Assembly (NCBI RefSeq): GCF_017304615.1
Contig: NZ_JAFKLZ010000005.1
Span: 1-63,670, forward strand
Direction: 5' to 3'
Source: Sphingomonas sp.
Lineage (GTDB): Bacteria > Pseudomonadota > Alphaproteobacteria > Sphingomonadales > Sphingomonadaceae
Length of the DNA: 63,670 nt
In this document: piece by piece, positions 1 to 7,446 of the stretch
Layout of the letters: each line of letters opens with the position of its first letter
Numbering within the stretch: the stretch's first letter is position 1
Program-made: the position numbers and the translations under genes
Notes under the pieces: generated by a model
Databases searched by the model: none
The model's input: only the letters and a program-made list of their open reading frames with translations
What the model was told of the DNA's origin: nothing

Positions 1-31
1 TGGGGGGTGCGGGCCGGTGCCGCATGTCAGC

Positions 32-298
32 TCAATACAGCGCCAGAATGTCCGCCGCGGTGGTGCCGGTCGCGCGCACATAGGCCGCGCGGAACGGCAG
101 GATCGCGCCCGCGGGCACGTTCTTCCATACTTGGTCGGCCGCGCCGTCGACGCCGCGCATCGTGACGTTGCCGGCGGTGCCGACAAACAGCGCCTTGGGA
201 ATGTCGGTCAGCGCGTTGGTGTCGTGCGGCGTCACCGCGAGCGCCCGGCGCGCGGGCGCCGCCACCGCATCGGCGGCGGAGGAAAAGGGATCGGTCAT
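32..298 (-). CDS. GTA head-spike base protein (RCAP_Rcc01079-like)
   Basis: An 88-residue protein resembling the spike-base protein of the Rhodobacter GTA (RCAP_Rcc01079 family). That family forms the base of the head spikes that help the particle bind recipient cells. The visible match is the order DPF near the N-terminus, a VTPxDT turn, an AGNV segment, LPFRA and a C-terminal ATGTTA followed by a short hydrophobic end. The reading frame is open further upstream, but the extra codons run into a palindromic repeat, so the ATG just before TDPFSS is preferred. It follows the capsid gene on the same strand. The family assignment rests on remembered motif order, not on a search. Confidence 0.75.
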   Translation of the reverse strand: MTDPFSSAADAVAAPARRALAVTPHDTNALTDIPKALFVGTAGNVTMRGVDGAADQVWKNVPAGAILPFRAAYVRATGTTAADILALY

Positions 299-324
299 GT
301 TGGTCTCCGGACAGAAAAACAGTC

Positions 325-406
325 CGTCACCCCGGCCCTGAGCCGGGGTCCCGCTTCTTCTTGAAGACATGAGAAGCGGGATGCCGGATCAGGTCCAGCA
401 TGACGG
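325..406. repeat. Dispersed palindromic repeat, family A copy 1
   Basis: This roughly 80-bp element has two nested hairpins. It begins GTCACCCCGG, has arms CCCCGGC/GCCGGGG and CCCGCTTCT/AGAAGCGGG, and ends CATGACGG. Close relatives lie at about 15796, 32200 and 41545, always between genes. This copy lies between the capsid and spike-base genes and could act as a transcript-end or mRNA-processing structure. Confidence 0.8.
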
Positions 407-498
407 AAAGGAGAATGGCAAGTCCGTCGGACGAGGACGCTATGCGCCCTCGCCGCCCGGCCTTACCGAGTCCTGATTTTGCTCGCGCAAAATCAGGC

Positions 499-1548
499 TC
501 AGCTGGCGGCGAACTTCATCACCTTGATCGCTTCCGAATTGCTGACGCACCCGCCGACCCGCTTGGTCGCGTAGAAGTGCACGAACGGCTTGTTGCTGTA
601 CGGATCGCGCAGGATCGACGTCTCGGTGCGCTCGGCGATCAGATAGCCGGCCTTGAAATTGCCGAACGCGATCGACAGCGAATTGGCGGCGACGTCCGGC
701 ATGTCCTCCGCCTCGACCACCGGATAGCCGAGCAGCGTGTCGGGCACGCCCATCTGCAGCCCCGGCTGCCACAGGAACGCCCCGTCCGACGTCTTGAACT
801 TGCGGATCCGTGCCGCGGTCGACGAGTTCATCACCCACACCGCGCCCTGGCGATAGGGCGAGCGCAGCGTCGCGACGAAATCGATCAGCCGGTCCTGCGG
901 GTTGCTCCCGAAATCCCCCGCCGCGCCCGCCGGCACGTATTGCAGCTGGCCGAAGGTGCGCGCCGCGTCGTTCGCGGTCGACAGCGTCGCGGCCAGGAAC
1001 CCCTTCGGCCGGTTGGTGCCGTTGCCGCCCACGAACGCCGCGCCCTCGGCCCGCGCGAATTCGCTGGCGATTTCCTGCGCTAGCCATGCCTCGACGTCGA
1101 ACGCCGCATCGTCGAGCATCGCCTGCGACGCCGCCGGATAGGCATAGAGCTCGCCCATCGGCGGCACGATCTCGTGGAAATCGGGGGTCGCGGTCTCGGT
1201 CCGTGCGCCCGTCTCCGCCGACCAGCCCGACGGCGTGCCGCCCGACGTCACCAGCTTGCGATACCCGGCCGATCCGACCTTCACGACATTGGCGATCGAG
1301 CGGATCGGGGAGATGCTGGCCAGTGTCTCGTCGATCACCGCGTCGATCTCGCGCGGGATGGCATAGCCGCCGGTATTGTCCGCGGTCCCGGCCAGCGCCT
1401 TCATCTCGACCGTCGCGCCGGATCGCACGTAGCTGGCAAAGCCCCCCGACGGCGCCATCCCCCCCGCCAGCACCGGCCGCGCGATTACGGGCGGCATCGC
1501 CACCCCCGCAAACGACGCCTCGAGCGCGTCCGCCTTCACTTCGATCAT
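499..1548 (-). CDS. HK97-fold major capsid protein of GTA-type cluster
   Basis: A 349-residue major capsid protein of the HK97 family, the shell protein of a GTA or siphophage head. The phage_capsid domain covers nearly the whole chain: GGYAIPREID, a SPIRSIANV strand, a PASQAMLDD segment and GFLAATL are typical of the alphaproteobacterial GTA capsid. The start is fixed by a strong AAAGGAG ribosome site seven bases before ATG; an in-frame ATG further upstream would include that site. The N-terminus before the fold is only about 60 residues, so the long coiled-coil delta domain of classical HK97 capsids, removed by the prohead protease, is short or missing. The neighbouring protease, portal and terminase genes confirm the role. 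Confidence 0.93.
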   Translation of the reverse strand: MIEVKADALEASFAGVAMPPVIARPVLAGGMAPSGGFASYVRSGATVEMKALAGTADNTGGYAIPREIDAVIDETLASISPIRSIANVVKVGSAGYRKLVTSGGTPSGWSAETGARTETATPDFHEIVPPMGELYAYPAASQAMLDDAAFDVEAWLAQEIASEFARAEGAAFVGGNGTNRPKGFLAATLSTANDAARTFGQLQYVPAGAAGDFGSNPQDRLIDFVATLRSPYRQGAVWVMNSSTAARIRKFKTSDGAFLWQPGLQMGVPDTLLGYPVVEAEDMPDVAANSLSIAFGNFKAGYLIAERTETSILRDPYSNKPFVHFYATKRVGGCVSNSEAIKVMKFAAS

Positions 1549-1566
1549 GTGACTTTCTCCTTTGGA

Positions 1567-1598
1567 CAAAAAGAAAGGGCGCCCCGGATGGGACGCCC
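1567..1598 (-). terminator. Intrinsic terminator after the NYN gene
   Basis: On the minus strand GGGCGTCCC and GGGGCGCCC pair as a nine-base stem around a short loop, followed directly by TTTCTTTTT. It lies after the NYN-domain gene and just before the capsid ribosome site. It should therefore end NYN transcription or attenuate read-through into capsid. Confidence 0.65.
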
Positions 1599-1650
1599 CT
1601 GTTGGACATTTCTAATTTTAGCGACCGCTACGCCGTCGGAATTTGCCGAT

Positions 1651-2262
1651 CTATTTGGCTGGCCACGCTACGCGGCGATGGAAGTCGGAATGCCAAAGTA
1701 ACTCCGGCGTATCTCGTCCGTTGGGAAACGCGATAAGCACGATTTGTAACCCCGCCTTCCTGGCGTGCTTCATGGCTGGAACGCAGTCAGTGTCACCGGA
1801 AACAAGAATTATGCGTTCGACAGATCGCTGCTCAGAAAAAGTCGCCATATCGAGACCGATACGCATATCGACGCCCTTCTGCTCGAAGTCCGCAGTAAAG
1901 TCGGCATCGGTCAACGCTGCCGCGGCAACCGGTGTTTTCCTAGGCTTCCAGCCACGAAATTTCAGCACTCCTTGCCGTACAGCAAAAAGGTCCTTGGCTG
2001 CTAATTGATGGAGCCAGCGATCTGAAGCCTTAAATTCGTGGTCCTGACCACTGACAGGCAGTTTGACAGTGCCACTGAACAAAGCGCAATCGTAGTAGAG
2101 CACGCGCACCAAAGCTTCGTCCGCCCCCACGCAAGCGTGCGCAACTTTCTCGATAAAATCTGGATTGTAGGTATGTTTTGCAACACGGGCCAACGCGCGA
2201 ACGTGCCCACCATCTATCAAAACCGCCGTCCGAACTTTGGAAATAGAAAACCCCCAACGCAT
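1651..2262 (-). CDS. NYN-domain (PIN-like) putative ribonuclease inserted in capsid operon
   Basis: A 203-residue protein of the NYN/LabA (DUF88) group, a PIN-like nuclease fold usually acting on RNA. Visible are the first strand LIDGG with Asp17, the KGVD segment with Asp132, and LVSGDTDC with Asp157 and Asp159, which together form the expected metal-binding acidic centre. Base composition is clearly lower in GC than the flanking GTA genes. It interrupts an operon whose other genes overlap by a few bases, and it is bracketed by two terminator-like hairpins, so it looks like later-acquired cargo. The only canonical start lies within the loop of the upstream hairpin and has no good ribosome site, so the true start is uncertain. 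Substrate and function are unknown. Confidence 0.8.
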   Translation of the reverse strand: MRWGFSISKVRTAVLIDGGHVRALARVAKHTYNPDFIEKVAHACVGADEALVRVLYYDCALFSGTVKLPVSGQDHEFKASDRWLHQLAAKDLFAVRQGVLKFRGWKPRKTPVAAAALTDADFTADFEQKGVDMRIGLDMATFSEQRSVERIILVSGDTDCVPAMKHARKAGLQIVLIAFPNGRDTPELLWHSDFHRRVAWPAK

Positions 2263-2276
2263 TGCTGCGCCGGGGG
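2241..2276 (-). terminator. Terminator-like hairpin upstream of the NYN gene
   Basis: Read on the minus strand, CCCCCGGCGCA pairs with TGCGTTGGGGG (two G-U pairs) around a four-base loop, followed by TTTTCTATTT. It has intrinsic terminator geometry at the end of the protease-side transcript. The annotated NYN ATG lies at the loop, so an attenuator role is also possible. Confidence 0.5.
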
Positions 2277-2323
2277 CCTTCGGATAAGTGCCCGCCTACG
2301 GGCGTAGCGGATAACGTGGGTGG

Positions 2324-2352
2324 CAGATATGCCATGCACACCACATCGTCAA
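2324..2352 (-). promoter_or_regulatory. Possible promoter upstream of the NYN gene
   Basis: TTGACG is followed after 17 bases by TATCTG, between the prohead protease stop codon and the NYN gene. The -35 is good and the -10 weak. Transcription would begin just before the hairpin at 2241-2276. Confidence 0.3.
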
Positions 2353-2366
2353 TAACCCCTGAAACG

Positions 2367-2744
2367 TTAAATGTTTTCACCCTCCACCGCATGCACCCGC
2401 GCGAGCGACTGCATCGGGCGGGCGACCAGGCTGATTTCCACCAGGTCGAGCTCGGTCAGTTCCCGCACCCTCCCGCGCCGCGCGGCCCGCACGCGATAGC
2501 CGAACGACAGGCCGTCGACCGCCCTCGCCGCGACCAGCGTCGCGAGCGCCGGATCATCCACCGCGCCGATCACGCGCAAGCCCGTTTCGTCCGCCTCGAC
2601 TCGCTCGATCCGCCCCACCGGCTCCCCGCGATGCTGCCACAGCAGCGGCACGTGCGCCGGCACCCGGATCGCGCCCCTGCGCACCACATCCCCGCCGCGA
2701 TCCACGCGGTCGAACACCGCCGCATAGCCGGCGAAGCGGATCAC
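2367..2744 (-). CDS. HK97-family prohead protease
   Basis: A 125-residue prohead protease (peptidase U35/S78 type) that trims capsid subunits during head maturation. Typical features are the opening IRFAGYAAVFD, GAI after a short charged turn, PLLWQH, and later LSFGYR and LVEISLV. It begins with GTG overlapping the TGA of the upstream DUF6127-like gene (GTGA), which indicates coupled translation. At 125 residues it is near the lower end for the GTA version. It is unclear how much it has to remove, because the downstream capsid seems to lack a full delta domain. Confidence 0.85.
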   Translation of the reverse strand: MIRFAGYAAVFDRVDRGGDVVRRGAIRVPAHVPLLWQHRGEPVGRIERVEADETGLRVIGAVDDPALATLVAARAVDGLSFGYRVRAARRGRVRELTELDLVEISLVARPMQSLARVHAVEGENI

Positions 2745-3043
2745 TTCACGTACCCCGCAAACCCCAGCCGCACTGCGATGCCCACGAGCACCAGTGCCAG
2801 CACCATCCGCGCCGCCCAGCCGATCAGCGCCTTCCACACCGACCGTTTCGCGTCGCGCCACGCGCCGAGCAGTTCGCGCAGCTCGGCCATGTCCTTTTCC
2901 GCCGCCGCATCGCTCAGCCCCAGCCGCGCCAGCGCCCGGCTCGCGCCCAGTTCGCCCGCTTCCTCGGCGATCGCACGGAGCGTCGCCATGTCCGCGCCCT
3001 CGTCCCGCCCTTGCGCAAACAATTGCGCCAGCACCTCGGTCAC
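2741..3043 (-). CDS. DUF6127-like small membrane protein of GTA cluster
   Basis: This 100-residue protein has a soluble helical N-terminal two thirds (ADMATLRAIAEEAGELGA, then KDMAELRELLGAWRDAKR) and one C-terminal transmembrane segment around residues 75-97. It matches what I recall of DUF6127, a sphingomonad GTA-cluster protein found between portal and protease. Its function is unknown; a role in head assembly near the membrane is only an inference from position. It is coupled on both sides: its GTG start overlaps the portal stop codon, and its TGA overlaps the protease GTG. Confidence 0.7.
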   Translation of the reverse strand: MTEVLAQLFAQGRDEGADMATLRAIAEEAGELGASRALARLGLSDAAAEKDMAELRELLGAWRDAKRSVWKALIGWAARMVLALVLVGIAVRLGFAGYVK

Positions 3044-4149
3044 GCTGTTTTCTCCAGGCCAACCATCGCGCGCTTCTCGCCGCGCGTCAGGAAATCCGCC
3101 GCGGTCACGCTCGCCCAGAGCGTCGCGCGATCCTCGGCCAGCGCCGGCACGCGATCGAGATCGACGGAGAGCGCCGCATCGGGGAACCACCCCTTCAGCC
3201 CCTGCGCCAGGCCACCCAGGATCATCCCCGCCAGCGGCAGCACTGCGAGCCGCCACAGCGCGCGATTGGCTTCGCGGTAATTGGCGTAGGTCGCATCCCC
3301 CGGCAGCCCGAGCAGCATCGGCGGCACGCCGAACGCCAGCGCGATCTCCCGCGCCGCCGCCGATTTCAGCGCGACGAAATCCATGTCCGCCGGGGTCATC
3401 GACAGCGCCTGCCACGACAGGCCGCCTTCGAGCAGCATCGGCCGCCCGGCGTTGCGCTCGCCCGAAAAGCTCGCCTCCAATTCGCGCTTAAGCCGCTCGA
3501 ACTGCGCGGGGGCCAGCGCCGACCCGTCCTTGGGATCATAGACCAGCGCCCCTGACGGCCGCGCCGCATTGTCGAGCAGCGCCTTGTTCCACTGCGCCGC
3601 CGCATTGTGGATCGCGATCGCCCCCGACGCCGCGCCCAGGCACCCGAGGCCGAGATGATCGTCGACCGGATTGAAGCACTTGAGGTGGATCACGTCGGGC
3701 CGCGGCCCGTCGGGCGACAGCCGCGTCATGCGATCGCCGACCTTGTAGCGATATGCCGCCGGCCAGCCGTCCGCGCCCGGCTCGACCGCGACGCGCTCGG
3801 GCCGCAGCGCGAACAATTCGCCCGCCCCACCGCGCCCGTCATCCAGGATCTGCACGAATGCATTGCCGTGCAGCAGCAGTTGCGCGGCCACCGTCTCCAG
3901 CAGCGCCTGACCGCCCGATCGCGCGGCGACCAGCGCCGCCAGTTCCGGCGACGAAGCGGTGAGCGGCGCGTCGGCCACGCTTTCGGCGACCAGCTTCACC
4001 GCGCGTTGCGCCACCGCATTCTCGACGAACCCGGCGCGCACCTGCGCCTCGTAACTGCGCGGCCAGTCGCCCGTGATCGCCGCCGCGCCATAACGCGACA
4101 AAGGCGGCCGCGCCTCGTGCGGCGCGGACTTGCGTCCGAAGAGTCTCAT
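3040..4149 (-). CDS. HK97-family phage portal protein
   Basis: A 369-residue portal protein, the dodecameric ring at the capsid vertex through which DNA enters. Family features include the N-terminal RLFGRK, an SVADAPL segment, LLHGNAFVQIL, DVIHLKCFNP, GVPPMLLGLPGDATYANYREA and the later WLRLAVLP-like helix. The ATG is preceded by AAGGAAAAG; the open frame extends 15 codons further but has no ribosome site there. It lies between the large terminase and the DUF6127-like gene. The 142-bp gap to the terminase is filled by a palindromic repeat. Confidence 0.92.
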   Translation of the reverse strand: MRLFGRKSAPHEARPPLSRYGAAAITGDWPRSYEAQVRAGFVENAVAQRAVKLVAESVADAPLTASSPELAALVAARSGGQALLETVAAQLLLHGNAFVQILDDGRGGAGELFALRPERVAVEPGADGWPAAYRYKVGDRMTRLSPDGPRPDVIHLKCFNPVDDHLGLGCLGAASGAIAIHNAAAQWNKALLDNAARPSGALVYDPKDGSALAPAQFERLKRELEASFSGERNAGRPMLLEGGLSWQALSMTPADMDFVALKSAAAREIALAFGVPPMLLGLPGDATYANYREANRALWRLAVLPLAGMILGGLAQGLKGWFPDAALSVDLDRVPALAEDRATLWASVTAADFLTRGEKRAMVGLEKTA

Positions 4150-4185
4150 TGGCTTTTCCTTCGATTCAATCTGTTCGCTTGCGCC

Positions 4186-4281
4186 TGCCCTCACCCTTCC
4201 GCGGCTTCGCCGCTCCCTCCCTCTCCCGATGGGAGAGGGAAGGGGCCCGCCCGGCGCGGCCGGTTGGGAAGGGTGAGGGCA
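4186..4281. repeat. Nested palindromic element between terminase and portal
   Basis: Outer 15-base perfect inverted repeats TGCCCTCACCCTTCC / GGAAGGGTGAGGGCA enclose an inner palindrome CCCTCTCCC-GAT-GGGAGAGGG. The roughly 96-bp unit fills the space between the large terminase and portal genes, which are otherwise closely packed. It looks like a mobile palindromic unit that could fold in the mRNA. Confidence 0.8.
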
Positions 4282-4291
4282 GCGCGGCTAG

Positions 4292-5638
4292 CTACAGCCC
4301 CCGCACCCGCGCCTTGCCCCGCCGCGTCAGCAGCAATTCGCTCACCGCCCACACCAGGGCATCCGCGCGGTCGGGGGATCGCCCCGGCCCGGCGTAACCG
4401 CCGGTCCTCAGCATCCCGCACAATTGATCCTCCAGCGCCGGGAAAGTGCCCGCGTGCCGCACCTTGGACGCCTCGTAGAGATGCAGCACCGGCTCCGCGC
4501 GCGCCGACTTGCCGCGGCTGGCATGGACCAGCCGCACCGGCAGCGTCATGTCCGCGCCCATCAGCACGTGGCGCACCATCTCCCCGCCCTGGTTCTTCTC
4601 CGCGACGACGCAGTCCGCACCGACCCGCTCCACGCACGCAGCGACCGCCGCCGCCCAGCCCGCGGGGCTGGCCCCCGCGACGCTCGCATCCTCGATCACA
4701 TAGCCGATCCCGTCCTCGTCCAGCCCAGCCGCGATGATCCCGCACGCGTCGCCGTCCAGTCCGGCGGGCGGATCGACGGCCACCACCACGCGGACCAATT
4801 CAGGCCGGTCGCCCGCTGCGATCCGGCACGCCTCGATCAAGTCGCGGCTCCACAGCGCGCCGTCATGATCGTCGAGCAACTCGCCCTCCAGCTCCTGCCG
4901 CCCAAGCCGCGTCCCGCCATATTGCTCCATCATCGCCGCAAGAAAGCTGGCGGGCAGATGAGGGTTGTCGCGGGTTCGGCCCTGCGTGAGCGCGTCCGCC
5001 TTTTTGGCCAGCGCGACAACCTGGTTGACCAGCGGCGTCCGGCGCGGCGTCGTCGTCACCAGCACGCGCGCATTCTCCCCGCCGCGCAGCCCCAGCATCA
5101 GGTTGCTGAACGCCGCTTCCCCGCCATGCCCCCATTTGCCGATCTCATCGCACCACGCCGCGCGATGCTCCGGCCCGCGCAGCAATTCTGGCGCGCTGGC
5201 CGAATAGACCGTCATCACCGCCCGATTGGCGAAGTGCAGCTCACCGTTCGTTTTCCACCAGCGCGGCTCGAGACCCCGCGATCGCGCGACCGCCAGCACA
5301 CCGGCGGGCCCGTCGACCATCACTCGGCGCGCGTCGTCGATCGTCGCGCCGACCAGCGCGAAGCGGCCGCCGGGCGCACGCGCCGCGACATCGGTCAGCC
5401 ATTCGGACCCGGCTCGCGTCTTGCCGAACCCCCGCCCAGCCAGGATCAGCCAGACCAGGGGTTCGCCATCCGGCGACAATTGCCCGTCATGCGCCCAGAG
5501 CGGCCAGCGCGCGAGCAATTCGCGCCGTTGATCCTGCGTCAACCGTCGCAGCGCGCGATCCTGCTCGTCCGGGGGCAGCATGGCGAGTTCCGCAATCAGG
5601 GCACGGTCGGCGGCGACCGCGTACGACGTTCCGGTCAT
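4292..5638 (-). CDS. terL: Large terminase subunit (DNA packaging motor)
   Basis: A 448-residue terminase large subunit of the GTA gp2 type, with an N-terminal packaging ATPase and a C-terminal RNase H-like nuclease. LILAGRGFGKT at about residues 64-74 is the Walker A variant, AAWCDEI is the Walker B region, and LVTTTPRRT is the coupling motif. VAVDPPAG and DRADALVWA carry the acidic nuclease residues. The ATG overlaps the small-terminase stop codon (ATGA), so the two are translationally coupled. In a GTA this motor packages host DNA by headful. Length and motifs look intact. Confidence 0.93.
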   Translation of the reverse strand: MTGTSYAVAADRALIAELAMLPPDEQDRALRRLTQDQRRELLARWPLWAHDGQLSPDGEPLVWLILAGRGFGKTRAGSEWLTDVAARAPGGRFALVGATIDDARRVMVDGPAGVLAVARSRGLEPRWWKTNGELHFANRAVMTVYSASAPELLRGPEHRAAWCDEIGKWGHGGEAAFSNLMLGLRGGENARVLVTTTPRRTPLVNQVVALAKKADALTQGRTRDNPHLPASFLAAMMEQYGGTRLGRQELEGELLDDHDGALWSRDLIEACRIAAGDRPELVRVVVAVDPPAGLDGDACGIIAAGLDEDGIGYVIEDASVAGASPAGWAAAVAACVERVGADCVVAEKNQGGEMVRHVLMGADMTLPVRLVHASRGKSARAEPVLHLYEASKVRHAGTFPALEDQLCGMLRTGGYAGPGRSPDRADALVWAVSELLLTRRGKARVRGL

Positions 5639-6156
5639 TCGGACTTCGCGGCCAGCCGCTTGCGCGCCGCCGCCAGCGCCCTGCGAAGCGCCGCATTCGT
5701 CTCGTCCCGGGTCGCCGCGATCGGCCGGATGCCGCGCCGTAGGCGCGAATCGCCGTCGCGCGCGCTGCGATACTGGCGCAGCACCGTCAGCGCGCGGTCG
5801 AAATCGAACGGCGGCGCGCCGGCCGCCGCGCGAGTCGGATCGGGCGGCTCGAGCGGCTGGCCCGCCCCGCCATGCTCCAGCACCAGCGCCTCCAGCGTGT
5901 CGTAACCGGCCGCCAGCGCATCGCGCCATTGCTGAACGAACGCCGGATCGCGCGCACGGTGGTAATAGGCCGTCGTCACGTCGATCCCGGCATGCTCGGC
6001 GGCCAGCCGGACGTTGCAGGTATAGGCCAGCGCATCGAGGAACAGCTGGCGCTTCTCCGGCGAAAACGCGTTTGCCTTGGGCTTGCGCCGCCGCTGCGGC
6101 TTGCCGTCCTGCCGGCCGACGGCCACGTCGTGATCGCCCTTCTTCGTGCGCCCCAT
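5635..6156 (-). CDS. Small terminase subunit-like protein (GTA gp1 type)
   Basis: A 173-residue protein preceding the large terminase, consistent with the GTA small terminase. A basic N-terminus (RRRKPK) is followed by a helix-turn-helix-like region with ARLAAEHAGIDVTTAYYHR-type spacing (residues about 45-65), then a helical oligomerisation region and a basic C-terminus. GGGAGA precedes the chosen ATG; upstream in-frame codons lack a ribosome site. It is the first gene of the cluster, and an IS1595 element starts 101 bp upstream, so its expression may differ from that of an intact GTA. Confidence 0.8.
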   Translation of the reverse strand: MGRTKKGDHDVAVGRQDGKPQRRRKPKANAFSPEKRQLFLDALAYTCNVRLAAEHAGIDVTTAYYHRARDPAFVQQWRDALAAGYDTLEALVLEHGGAGQPLEPPDPTRAAAGAPPFDFDRALTVLRQYRSARDGDSRLRRGIRPIAATRDETNAALRRALAAARKRLAAKSE

Positions 6157-6248
6157 GACTGTCTCCCGGCAACAAAAAGGGCCGGCAGGCGTCACCGCCC
6201 CGGCCCGAATCACACTTTCTCAACGTTCCTGTTATGTGCCATATCAGC

Positions 6249-6257
6249 GTGACGATG
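6249..6257. repeat. Left target-site duplication of IS1595 element
   Basis: GTGACGATG here is repeated exactly at 8445-8453, immediately outside both inverted ends. Duplication of about 8 bp is usual for IS1595-family elements. Confidence 0.7.
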
Positions 6258-6371
6258 GGCATTATTATATAAAGCGTACCCAATCAGGATCGGCGGTGCT
6301 AAATGAGCGCCGGTGACCGATCCCTTCTCGATTATTCGATCTTCCCGTCGCCGCCGCCAGGTGGAGTTACG

Positions 6372-7319
6372 ATGGTGCTAAAGGCGTACGGGGACGAAAG
6401 CGGCAAGCGCACCGCCGGGGGTGAAAGAGTAATCGCGCTCGGCGCCCTGATCGCTGAAAATTCCCAATGGGCTGTGTTTGAACAGCAATGGGCAGCAATG
6501 CTCGCTCATTGGGAAGTACCGTATCTGCACATGAAGGAGATACAGGAAGCGCGACTGAATCCAGATCGACCCGGTCCGTTTTCCCATTTGGCGTCTGACA
6601 TGATGAAGGTTCAGAGCCTGCTACATGGGGCGGTGAAAGTCATCGTTGATACTGGTTTGATTCCTCGCTCAATGGCCGTCTTTACCGATGATCTGGAAGA
6701 AGTGATGGTAGCGCATAAGGTCGCTGCCGACCCGTTTGCCTTCACGCTCTATATCGCTGTCGGCATGCTGGGAACTTGGGCGCTTAACAAGCACCCCGAC
6801 GACCCGAGCTTTGAACTCGTACTTGATCGTTTGGAGAAGGGGCATAAGCGCGTTGCCGAGGCGCAAGACCTCTACGAATCCGACGAATTTATGGCTTGGC
6901 GGGGATGGCCCATCGTTACTCCGCTCTCGCCCAACAATGGTCCCGGCTCCAAAGATATTTTTGGCTTGCAGGCTGCTGACCTCGTTGCATGGGTTACTCG
7001 CTTCCAGTGCGACAATATTAAGCAGTGGACGCTGCAAGTGAAGCCCACGTTGGAACCGCTGAACTTTAAGCAGTGGAGCGAAAGCATGTTTGAGTTCTTA
7101 GCTCGTCGGAGAGTAGAGCAGTCGGAGAAGTTCCCCTGGGGGGTCGTCTTTAACAGCACCTTTGCCCGACTTGTGCATTATGGCGGCATGGAGTTCTATT
7201 TTTTCGACAAAGAGCGCCTCGAAGGTCATATTTTCGCATCGCGGTCAAAGCGCCCTGACACGCGCATCATCGATTATTCTATTGCGAAGTCGGGCCGCGC
7301 TCGTCCGCTAAGCGCTTAA
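6372..7319 (+). CDS. DUF3800 protein, passenger gene of the IS1595 element
   Basis: A 315-residue DUF3800-family protein. Hallmarks are the extreme N-terminal AYGDESG, a HMKEI segment, and a C-terminal PNNGPGSKDIFGLQAADLVAW block whose Asp residues could form a metal site like that of RNase H-fold enzymes. No activity is established for the family. GGTGGAG six bases before this ATG supports the start; an upstream ATG at 6303 is in frame but lacks a ribosome site. The gene lies wholly within the inverted repeats of the IS and converges on the transposase. Its low GC content marks it as arriving with the element. Confidence 0.82.
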   Translation: MVLKAYGDESGKRTAGGERVIALGALIAENSQWAVFEQQWAAMLAHWEVPYLHMKEIQEARLNPDRPGPFSHLASDMMKVQSLLHGAVKVIVDTGLIPRSMAVFTDDLEEVMVAHKVAADPFAFTLYIAVGMLGTWALNKHPDDPSFELVLDRLEKGHKRVAEAQDLYESDEFMAWRGWPIVTPLSPNNGPGSKDIFGLQAADLVAWVTRFQCDNIKQWTLQVKPTLEPLNFKQWSESMFEFLARRRVEQSEKFPWGVVFNSTFARLVHYGGMEFYFFDKERLEGHIFASRSKRPDTRIIDYSIAKSGRARPLSA

Positions 7320-7446
7320 TCGCGCTGTCCATTAGTATTTCCGCGTCGGTGGGGTTGAGTTCGCCAGCGTCGATTAGCTTTTGCGCTTCTTGCTTGAACC
7401 GCTCGCTCTGATCCTCCGGAGTCTCCGGGGTTTTCTTCTCTGCCAT
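7279..7446 (-). CDS. 55-residue acidic ORF coupled to the IS1595 transposase
   Basis: Immediately after the transposase, TAATG joins the transposase stop to an ATG that opens 55 codons ending in TAG. The product begins MAEKKTPETPEDQSERF, is charged and helical, and has a short DAGELNPTDAEILMD segment. It has no recognised domain. Its last 41 bases overlap the 3' end of the convergent DUF3800 gene. The stop/start overlap strongly suggests it is translated as part of the element; it could modulate transposition or pair with the passenger. Confidence 0.6.
   Translation of the reverse strand: MAEKKTPETPEDQSERFKQEAQKLIDAGELNPTDAEILMDSAIKRLADERGPTSQ

Noticed and set aside
440-1609. 389-codon minus-strand frame overlapping the capsid gene
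   Set aside because: Shifted frame of the capsid gene with Arg/Gly-rich composition; the capsid reading frame has the HK97 motifs and a good ribosome site.
6303-6371. Upstream ATG for the DUF3800 protein
   Set aside because: The added residues (MSAGDRSLLDYSIF..) have no ribosome site, and the family begins at AYGDESG, right after the chosen start.
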